This document shows, one piece after another, positions 10,467 through 19,500 of a stretch of DNA of 64,000 bases. Each line of letters opens with the position of its first letter. The first letter of the stretch is position 1. Both the position numbers and the translations under genes were made by a program. This DNA is from Uloborus plumipes (taxonomy: Eukaryota; Arthropoda; Arachnida; Araneae; Uloboridae): contig JAXGGA010002892.1 of assembly GCA_038373865.1 (NCBI GenBank), positions 48,632 through 112,631 on the forward strand. Reading direction: 5' to 3'. Under the pieces are notes generated by a model that was not told the origin of the DNA, did not search any database, and worked only from the letters and a program-made list of their open reading frames with translations.

Positions 10467-11470
10467 GCTTTGCAAGTTTTATTCAAAAGATGAAAAGACT
10501 ATCTCTCCCCGAAGAAACAGAATTTTCATACAATATATTTCGCGTGGTATACCCCACCCCCCATAAAGATTAGTTCAATGAAAATAAGTATTACAAATAT
10601 AGGTAAAATACAGCAACTGCCCCCACCCCTTAATGCAGTATAATTAAAAACGATTACAATTTGAAAACTTAAATATTCACTTCTCAAGAATACAGAATCA
10701 TAAATTATCAACCAATAGAATCAAAAAAAATATACCCTCCCCTTCCCAAAGAAAAAAGCATCTAACTAAATATGCACTGCAATTGAAATGAAGCCGCTGT
10801 CCGATTAAAATGAAACAAAAATCCGACTCTTCCCGCAGAAAAATAGAATGCAATTTAAATCCGCCTTATAATTCGGAACATTTAAATATCTCCCTTCTCC
10901 CCACAAAGTAATAATAATAATTTGAATAAGATACACATTTATTAAAATGAAACAAAAACCCATAAAAAACCTTCAAATAAAATACGCAATACGGATAATA
11001 AGGAAAAAAATATAATCCCCCCCCCTCATCACATAAAATTAAATATAATTAATAAAAATAAATTACATAAAATCACATAAAAAGATTTCAAATTAAATCC
11101 GCACTATGATTCAAAAACTAAAAACATCCACCCCTCCCGTTTTAAAGCAGAATTTAATTAAACTAAGTATTAATTACAGAATGAAAGAACTGATTCCTCG
11201 GAAGAAAGAATAGTTTAATGACAATATTCAAAACGAAAATCTGACCCCCGCCCCCCTCACCGAAGGGAAGAAAAATAAATAGGCATTTCAGTTGGGGGAG
11301 GATCACCCTCTCTGTACTTAAACTAAACTAAAAAAAATAATTTAGTTTAAGTACGCATTGAAAAAAAAAAAAAAAAACACGAAAGTACCCCCTCCCCCTT
11401 GAAGAATTTTATAAAAATATTCCTTTGAAACAAAATAAAAAGTCGCCTCTTCCAACAAAGACAGAAGATG
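10467..11470. repeat. decayed A/C-rich tandem-like array, right part
   Basis: Repeated words such as ATTAAAATGAAACAAAAA, CAATTTAAATCCGCC and C-rich runs recur every 65-80 bp with heavy divergence. It continues the array at 8990-9383. No gene is visible. Confidence 0.45.
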
Positions 11471-11689
11471 TGAAAATATATGCACGATTTTTGTAAAAAT
11501 GTACTCTGTACATAATGATTCATTCTAGAGTCCTATCTAATTCATTCAAATTATCGTGAAATTTAATAAAAGTATCAAATCCTTTGATGCAACTTAAAAA
11601 GCGAAAAAACTCTGTCTTAGGTCTAAAATTGAATTATCAAAGTTATCTTACAAAATTAGGGAAAAAGCTTGAAAATTAAATGGCCTCAC

Positions 11690-11850
11690 AAACAGCACTT
11701 TCAGCTGTCAGATCGGCACAAACAAGGCCTGCAGGGTTGCCGTTCGGCAGGACGTCACTGGGTACGATGTCATCTCCCCTACCCTCGATAATAGCTCCAT
11801 GGGTCCACGGCGTGGAAGGCCAACGCCTTGCCAGTTGCCACCACGCCATC
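11690..11850 (-). repeat. dispersed GC-rich repeat, uninterrupted copy
   Basis: On the minus strand this contains GTGGACCCATGGAGCTATTA, equivalent to the sequence split by the hAT MITE at 8180-8600. It is GC-rich but I see no convincing coding frame. Confidence 0.5.
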
Positions 11851-11898
11851 AGCCGTTTTTTTTTTTTTTAAATATTTGTTTACAGAAACAATGTGGCC

Positions 11899-12196
11899 TA
11901 AGGCCCCTATATATACGAGCCGGCGCATCAAGATTAAGTTTCACCACTTTGGATCCAGCGCGTGTTATTGTGTTTGAGTGGTTGTCTTTTCTGGCCAGTA
12001 ATCGCGTTTTGGTAATTTTTCACTGTGAGCAAATATTAGCGGCACGTGGATTTGGCAAAGCTTAGCAATGTGCCAAAACTTTTTTCTTGTAACCCTACTC
12101 CGCAACAATGAAAAATTGAAAGTAAAAGTTAAGGAATTGGATCCAAAGTGGTGAAACTTAATCTTGATGCGTCGGCCTGTCTATATAGCGGCTCTA
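11899..12196. mobile_element. hAT MITE (TAAGG/TAGAG family), short relative
   Basis: It starts TAAGGCCCC and ends in the complement of TAGAGCCGC, flanked by the perfect 8-bp duplication ATGTGGCC (11891-11898 and 12197-12204). Arms of about 55 bp contain GCATCAAGATTAAGTTTCAC and its complement. The terminal bases match the elements at 8180 and 14922, suggesting mobilisation by one transposase. Confidence 0.8.
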
Positions 12197-12362
12197 ATGT
12201 GGCCGAGTGACGGAGTTTTAACCGAAGCTTTTTCACGCGTAGACGAGCAGTTTTAAGGAAATGGCTTCGATTCTCATTCCCATCGGACTTCTATTTGACT
12301 TTTAACCTGATTAACAAACTTTCGAAATAATGAAAACACATAATAATAATAATATAATAGCA
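12197..12362 (+). mobile_element. tRNA-derived SINE
   Basis: TGGCCGAGTGACGG resembles a Leu/Ser tRNA A box and GGCTTCGATTCTCATTCC a B box, with an AT-rich tail containing TAATAATAATAAT. The MITE at 11899-12196 has inserted at the A box and duplicated ATGTGGCC. The body does not fold as a full tRNA, so this is a retroposon rather than a functional tRNA gene. Confidence 0.45.
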
Positions 12363-13148
12363 ATAGTAATCAGGGCCGTCGCTAGCTGAAATATCTGGGG
12401 GGGTGTTGAGAATTTGGCGGCCCTGGGCTCATCATATAGGGGGGGGGTGAGGGAGATAGCTTCCCCCGAGCTTTGAAATCTAATATTTTTTTACAAAGGT
12501 GGAAGGTGGACGCAATTTTAGTTTTTTGATTTTTTCCTATAAAATTAGCATTTAGTATACCCCCTCCTCCAACACATGGAAAAATTCAAAATGACAAGCC
12601 TGAGTGGCTACAAACAGCTTTTGAGTTTTTGAGCACATGCTTAAAACTTTAAATTAATATGCAGAACTATTTATACAAACACCATATAAATGTTAAATAC
12701 CAAAAATATTAATAAACAATAAATAATAATAATAAGCATTTATTTGTTAAAGTCTTACCCTTTGGGCAATCTGCTCTGTGCCGGGCATATTTTTAACGAT
12801 TCATGAGGTACCTTTTTCTTCTTCCCGTGTTTTGCGGTGATTGTCCCTTGAGCATTCATGCTATTAAGTTTTGTGGGAAACGCAGATAAAGTTCAACTGC
12901 CTAAAAATGTTCTGGACATGCAGATCCAATTAATTACCATTTAAAAAAAATTTTCCCGATAAATATGAGTATTTTTCTTTTTTTCTTCTTCCTTTTTTCT
13001 TTTTTTAAATTGCAAGTTGAAAATCCAGTTTGTTCAACAAAAAAGTAACAAAAAAAAAAACTATTGAAAAGAGACAAAATTTTTAATCTACTCCTTAGTT
13101 TTTTAAAAATACATTTCACAAATTTTATTGGTAAAAAAAATAATAATT

Positions 13149-13737
13149 TAAAATTGACAGCGCCTGTGTTTCAATGTAGCCCATTTGCTTGCTAAACTCT
13201 TTAAATTTATAGCGTCTGTAATATCTTTCTCACATGCCAGCAGTACTATAGAGAGTCTAAACGCTAGTCTCCCATTGTACTCCTCAAAACATTTTTGATG
13301 AATTTCTGTTTACTGAAGGTTCTTTCATTGGTAGCAACTGTTACCGGAGAAGTAAATCCAAGCCGACAAGCGCAGTAAGCCAATGGAAGGGCGGACTTGA
13401 GCTTCTGTGCTTCAATCATTACTTCTGATAACGTTTCTACTCCATTTTCATTGCACTTATCAGATAAAATTTCCAATTCAGCTTGAAGTCCCAAAGGATC
13501 CATGTATAAATTAGAATTGGGGAAAAAATTAATGAATGCCTCTATATTGGTGGAACTCATTTGGACTCTGGAAAGCGGTGGACTTAATAGGAGGAATAGA
13601 GGCTTCATCTCCTCTAAGTTCGCATTCATATTGTCTTTCGTCATAGTTAACAAATTGGCTAATAGCATCTTGAACTGCTGTCGAAAATATGGTTTAAAAT
13701 CGATGCTCGCAGCGCATTTGTTTGTTTCCTTTTTCAT
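13149..13737 (-). pseudogene. hAT transposase C-terminal remnant
   Basis: The open part (13264-13737) encodes about 157 residues ending in a typical hAT dimerisation segment: LPLAYCACRLGF, then PVTVATNERTFSKQKFIKN and VLRSTMGD. A TAG follows, then RLDSL, another stop and a frame change, after which LLACEKDITDAINL continues to a stop near 13149. The family motif normally runs through this point, so the gene is broken. The N-terminal two thirds of a usual transposase are not recognisable. Confidence 0.8.
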
Positions 13738-13824
13738 CCGAAAAAAACGGACAATGAGCAGTTTTGCGTCGTTTGACTGCGATGTGATTTAGAAAAAAAA
13801 TCTGGAGCATCACAGTAACTTTTA

Positions 13825-13968
13825 GGGCCCTGCTCCACATCAGCGGAAAACGCGAGCGTAAAGCAGAAACGTAAAATGGATTTAATGGTGTTCCTATGGA
13901 AAGTACCCGGATTTTCGGTTTCTGCCTTCGGTTTTGGTCGCGTTTTCCGCTGATGTGGAGCAGGGTCC
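13825..13968. mobile_element. small inverted-repeat element nested in the hAT
   Basis: 144 bp with arms of about 33 bp: CCCTGCTCCACATCAGCGGA at the left, its complement at the right. Flanks TTA and ATA resemble an imperfect TWA duplication, so a Harbinger-like MITE is possible. Confidence 0.6.
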
Positions 13969-14578
13969 ATACCGTGTGGCCGTGTGCACAATATTCACCA
14001 ATATATGCGATTTTCATTTTGATGGTCTGAGGAGGTTGAAAGAGCCTCCTCAATGTGCCGCAGAGAGGGCAACCGCATTTAATTCTCCCCCCCCTTTTTT
14101 ATTTCAGTATAATAAACTTTTATTATTATTATTATTATTTCTTCAAATTTACTACATAAAAAAATTCGTTCGGTCCCAACACAAAGTGAAAAGTGATAAA
14201 TTTTCTTTTTAATTATCTTCAGTTTAAACATTGCACTATCTTTCAATAATGGTATTTTGTGTGATTTTCTTCAATTTAAATTTATTTAAAATATAAAATT
14301 TGGCGGCCCTCTGCATATATTCTTTTTTTTTTTTTCAATATTGCATCGATCTTGTTGAATCATGTATACATAATTTGATTTATGTTTTATTAATTTAACT
14401 AATTTTAGAAATAGAGGTTCGCGTATCTTTTAAAGCTCTCGCACACATTTATACAGTACTTTTTTTTTCCAAACTGGGCAGGACGACCTATAGTTTCCCG
14501 TTTACATGACACCCTGAACGAGAAAATTTCGTATTTTTCGCAACGAATATTGCTGTGAAGGAATCTTAACTATTTTTC

Positions 14579-14622
14579 GCGGCCCCAATTATTTATTTTT
14601 CATAAGTAATAATTGGGGCCGC
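14579..14622. repeat. perfect 15-bp-stem hairpin inside the hAT
   Basis: GCGGCCCCAATTATT at 14579-14593 is the exact complement of 14608-14622, with a 14-nt AT-rich loop. It may be a subterminal element of the transposon. Confidence 0.7.
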
Positions 14623-14921
14623 GGAAAATACAGGACATTTTTAAAAAATCAGGTTCACTTATATTCTTAATAATGCTTAAATTATTCCGCTTCTCTTTTA
14701 AATTTCATTTAAAGTCCTGAAATTTTTCTAAAATTTCATTTTAATAATAAAATAAAATCGGCGGCCCCTTTCTTCAGAAAAGTGAGGGGGTGTAGCACCC
14801 CCCCACACCCCCCTTGCCGACGGCCCTGATAGTAATAGGGCAGTAGCAGCCACACGCTGCTTTTTGCATGGCAACGGCACTTGGCAACCGTTCCTGGTGG
14901 ACAAGCAACTCCACGTTTACC

Positions 14922-15362
14922 TAGAGCTCCTTTAGAGGACAGGCTGACTTATCCGACATTTTGGTTCCAAGACACTCTTGGATCCAGCCTTGTTACACAT
15001 ATTTGAAACACATTAATATTATACCTGGTTGCTCTGGCGTAAAATAACTTATGATTAGTCGGATAAAGCACCATATTAGGTAAATTTAAAAGATAACTTA
15101 TTTCTCGAATTTAAAAACAGTTTATTGGGAAATGTTTCATGAAACTGGGTCTATTTTCATATTGCAGTTGTTTTAAGCCTGAGTTTATGAAATGTTTTTG
15201 TCATATAGACAAAAATAGTTAACTATCATCTATGCAGCTACAATTCAAGCTTAGCTTCCACTTTTCTTCAATGCGACTTGAGTACAGATACCAGTGGTTC
15301 CACGCCCGCCGCTTTGGAACCAAAATGTCGGATGAGTCAGCTCCCCTCTTATAGGAGCCTTA
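14922..15362 (-). mobile_element. hAT MITE (TAAGG/TAGAG family), copy 2
   Basis: Starts TAGAGCTCCT and ends in the complement of TAAGGCTCCT, with terminal repeats of about 48 bp including ATCCGACATTTTGGTTCCAA. The perfect 8-bp duplication CGTTTACC lies at 14914-14921 and 15363-15370. It matches copy 1 (8180-8600) in reverse orientation and retains complete ends. Confidence 0.85.
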
Positions 15363-15370
15363 CGTTTACC

Positions 15371-15833
15371 GTATGTGTAGCATGGTATTGCGAAAGCGCA
15401 GTTACTTTTTCAGCCTCTTTAGTGTAAATGTATTTCGAGTCTTGCGAAAACCTTCACAACGAAGCAAAATTAAGATGCTTTGACAAAATCAAGATCATTA
15501 ACAATTAGGATCCGTATTTTTTGAGCAAAAATGAATTTTAAGCTGATGCGCGTCTAACTATGAAATATTTAATGCATTAAAAACAATAAATCATATCAAA
15601 ACAAGCACATTAGCAAACAGTTTGTTGTTATTCTACTCAGGGGTTAAATACACGGAGAGTTTAGTAAATAATACTTTTTTTAAATGATTGATGCGTTGAA
15701 AATGAAACATCAGTATGAAATACAAACAAAAAAAGCCAAAACTGAATAAAGAACGAGCCAAATAACAGTCAAATTTACAAGAAAAAAGATTACAGAGCAA
15801 GTCATCGGTAAGAAAACCAGACGACGTTTCGAG
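15371..15833. other. AT-rich intergenic stretch, nothing recognised
   Basis: No frame, RNA gene or repeat ends were recognised between the hAT MITE and the foldback element. Confidence 0.4.
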
Positions 15834-15835
15834 TA

Positions 15836-16063
15836 CCGTAAAGTCGGGTTACTTGGACCCTAAGGGGTTACTTGAGCCCATTACAGTAAAATGATAAAAT
15901 CTAGGTTTGGTACTTATTAGTTGAAGACTTGCACGTAGTTCCTCGTTTCTCCTCTAGGTAGAAGCACTCTGCAGTCTCTAATGCTAGTACCAAACCCAGA
16001 TTTTATCATTTTATTGTGGGCTCAAGTAACCTCCTTGTGGGTCCAAGTAACCCGACTTTACGG
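15836..16063. mobile_element. mariner-type foldback MITE
   Basis: 228 bp flanked by TA on both sides. The arms are about 80 bp, starting CCGTAAAGTCGGGTTACTTG, and include GGTTACTTGAGCCCA and AAAATGATAAAATCT with complements on the other side. TA flanks suggest Tc1/mariner. Confidence 0.75.
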
Positions 16064-16256
16064 TATGTTTAGTTTAGTTGTCATCAGCTAGTGGTGTTTG
16101 TTTGTCTACCAGGGTGACGTCATCTGCTACTGCCTAGTAATCCTATAATAAACAAGTTTTACCAAGGAGTTAGCTTTTTGCTGGAGTAAACTACTGATAT
16201 TCATTTATTACTATAGAGGAATGGCAATTCCTATTATTTTTTGTCATCTCAACAAT

Positions 16257-16372
16257 AAACATGCGGTTAAGATCTTTATGAAACGGAGGAAAAGCGCCAG
16301 GCACGCAGTCCTCATCATCCCCTACGGGCCTAGAGCCCTAAGAAGAAGAAGAAGAAGAAGAAACATGCGGTT
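16257..16372 (+). mobile_element. 5'-truncated retroposon with (AAG)n tail
   Basis: A 92-bp insertion (16269-16360) ends in an (AAG)n tail and is flanked by the perfect 12-bp duplication AAACATGCGGTT (16257-16268 and 16361-16372). The body contains CCCTACGGGCCTAGAGCCCT, like the 3' end of a LINE or its SINE. It lies about 160 bp upstream of the RNF17-like start codon. Confidence 0.75.
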
Positions 16373-16535
16373 TTGTCATTATTTTTAAACTGAATGGAAG
16401 ACAGTGAATCTATTGCGAAACTGTGTTTTAGGCCGGCTGCATTTCGGTGTTGCAAATGAGAGAAATTAAGTACTTTAAATCTATTATTGTAAACTTCTTT
16501 TAATAATCTCCAATTTGTTGTAACTAATAATCAAA
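16373..16535 (+). promoter_or_regulatory. presumed promoter/5'UTR of the RNF17-like gene
   Basis: Only position supports this: it lies between the retroposon and the ATG at 16536, and an in-frame TAA at 16521-16523 supports that ATG. I see no clear TATA box. A non-coding first exon further upstream is possible. Confidence 0.25.
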
Positions 16536-16596
16536 ATGTTGCAATATCTGAAACCTTTCCATTGCGCGAATTGCAATTCGATGTTCTCAAATAGAG
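16536..16596 (+). CDS. RNF17: RNF17-like exon 1: start and first RING cysteines
   Basis: Encodes MLQYLKPFHCANCNSMFSNR and one extra base. C10 and C13 form the first zinc ligand pair. Donor is AGAG|GTAAAG, phase 1. An upstream in-frame stop supports this ATG. Confidence 0.8.
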
Positions 16597-19500
16597 GTAA
16601 AGTATTTTCTCTGTTCATTTTGTTTTTCTGTTCAATTTTAAAGATTTATTAAATGAATCAATTTATTTTCCTGAAAGTTCTGTGGTTATTATACGCTATT
16701 TTTATACTTTGCTAAATGAATTGCAAATAATTATGAGTTTCGTATTTAGTGTAACCACAGTTGTCATGAATACAAGAAATACCTTTGTGCGATTGATGTG
16801 AAGTTATAATCCAACGTTAAAAGAAGGACATATATTTAAAGCCTGTATATTTGTGTTTCTTTTAACGTTGGATTATAAATTTCACACAGTTGTCATGCTA
16901 AAAATCACTAGAGATCACCAACAAGTTTTTTTTCCAAGGGGGGGGGGGGCATTAATGTTTCTTTTTATACACGGAGTCTCAATGTCACCAAATTGAAGAT
17001 TTTTAGATTTCACAGAAAAAATAATTTGGAATTGAGCTCCTAGCCATATACATATTTTATGAAATCATAGCAATTGTCCTTAAGTTTTGAAATAGAAGTA
17101 TAGCTATATGTTCAGATAGTTCAGATGTACCTGTAAATAATTTAAGCTGAAAACCCAATTACGCTGAGTTACGTACTTAAAATTCCCATTTAACACAATA
17201 ACAGGTATTTCTTGGAAATAAGCTCTTGGGTCTGTCCAAGCATTACAGAGGGGACATTGGATTATTTTATAATCAATTTTCAAATAGAAAATAATTACAA
17301 AAATTAAAAACAAAAACATCTTTTAGTAGCTAATGATCCTTACTCACAGAAACATATTTATTTGTAATTTTTATTTTACAAAGTTAAGAGCAATTAACTA
17401 ATTAATGGCAATAACAGAGGGGACATTTTTTTCCACTACATTTCCACTTATAAGTGAAAATCCTTATTTTTCTGTGAATTGGTTTAGAATTAAATGCTGA
17501 ATAAAATTTATGATAAAATACACATTATAGTAATGATAAATCATGGTGACATAGACAGAAAATTTTGCATTATGATGACTATTTTAATTATTTGGACAAA
17601 GTTACAGAGGGGACATTTTTATTACAGAGGGGACACTGTCTGATTTCCCTGCCTGTTTAACAGTCTGAATGGATTTCTTCAGGGAAATTCACTAGTCTTC
17701 TAGAATTAATCACTGGTGTTGGAAGTTTCTTTACAATTTCATGAACTGAAATGCATGAAATATCACCATCTTTGTAAATGTAAGTCCTTGGTCCAGTGGA
17801 TCTCAGGAAAATAACCGAATAAAATTCCAATTCTACACTGGTGACTTGAGCTACAAAAGTTAGGTATCTCTTCTTTCCAGAAACACTGACCAACAAAAAA
17901 TCACCAATTTTATAAGGAATCTCATTTTCAGAATGATCACCAATGCTATCATACCCATCCAATGGATTTATGTCTCTTCTAAATGAAAAGAGAGTTGTTT
18001 CGGACATTTCTGATACGTGTGAATATTCCACAACATACGGCTTTTTAACTCGGACTGAGTGCACTCTGTGGATACCTGATATTGGAAGGATGTCATCTAA
18101 TCTGTCATCCAGGATAGGAATGTTCTCCTTTACCTGGTCTTCAGGACAGTAAAGCACTTCAATTGCAGAAGTTGAACTTTGAGCACACATTGCAAAATCC
18201 GCTGCTGTCTTTGGAGCAGGTCTCCATCTGTTGGCCTTCACACCTTCAAAAACCAACCTCTTGATGGTGCCTCCAACACCATCAACTGCTCCTTTCCCGT
18301 GTGCCGACGCAAAAAAATGCCAGCTGATTACAGGAGACTCACATGTAATATTGCATAGTGTGTACCTCTGTTTAAAATGGCCAGCAGCACCATCAGAGAA
18401 AATATGGATGTTAGAGAGTGGAACTTCCACTTTCCTCCTAAGTTGTTCAATTACCATTCGGTTGAATGTATGAACCGCATATTTATCATGTTGCATGTAA
18501 TTGCTGATGACAACAAAGCTTGCACTTTCTTTTTTTCCGTTGTATGGGAACCAGGCGACAGCTGTGTAGATTGTGCACTGAGCATTATTCCAGTGCGCAG
18601 ACTGAATTTCTTCCTGATCAAAAAACGTAAAATTTTCACTGAAGTCAACTTGCAGCAACACTTCCTTTGGATCTTCACGCAATTTCTTGAAATATTCGGA
18701 CTGCACTGACTTTTCATAAGCATGGTTAGCAAATACAGGAAACATTGAAATGATCTTCTCAATCACTTCTGACAAATCACATTCTTTGATTACTTTTTCA
18801 TATTGTCCATTTTCAGAGTTTTTAATCCATTGATTGTAGGAAACATCTTGACATATATCAACTCCAGCATTTGAAATATTTACAGCCACATATTCTTCAA
18901 ATAATGCACCATCTTTACATGTGTTGCACTTGTTAGTCAAGCAAGTCGAATTAAAACTGCAGGTACTGACTTCCAGCAGCTCTTTATGGGTTTTTGGCAA
19001 GCTTGGATGACTTTTCAGCAAGAAATTTATATTGGCATGTTGTGCACAGATACAAACATTGTGAGGTGTTTTACCAACTGGTAAGATGTGCTTCGGTCTA
19101 AACTCAGCAAACTTGGATTTTCCGATAATAGTATGGGGATGAATTGTTTTGAAATGGATATAAGCTTCTTTTATATTGCATATCATATATTTCTTCTGTT
19201 TCACAATTTTTTGCCCATTGGAATCTTTTACAACAATGCTGTCTTTTCTACCAGGTGCTTGGTATGATATCTCATCAGATTCATAAAATTGTACCACTCT
19301 ATTTTCTACTTCCACTGCTACTTTGTTGCTTGCAGACGTGGTTCTGTTAGGTTTCTGTAACAAATTTTCCTTTATTGAAAGTTTTTCAACAACACATTTT
19401 CTTTTCCTGGGTGAAGCTGGCAGTGCTTTTCTAACTTTACTGAGTGCTTTTCCAAGACTTTGTGGACTTTTGTATGCTAAATGAGTAGAACTGGCTGCTT

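Larger units (their letters stand above)
12371..14828 (-). mobile_element. hAT transposon with degraded transposase
   Basis: Terminal repeats are CAGGGCCGTCG at the left and its complement at the right, flanked by the perfect 8-bp duplication ATAGTAAT (12363-12370 and 14829-14836). The minus strand carries a hAT transposase C-terminal fragment (13149-13737). A smaller inverted-repeat element (13825-13968) sits upstream of that fragment. Confidence 0.85.

Noticed and set aside
18377..18709. Plus-strand frames of 60-110 codons inside 17657-19831
   Set aside because: They are antisense shadows of the minus-strand transposase frame.
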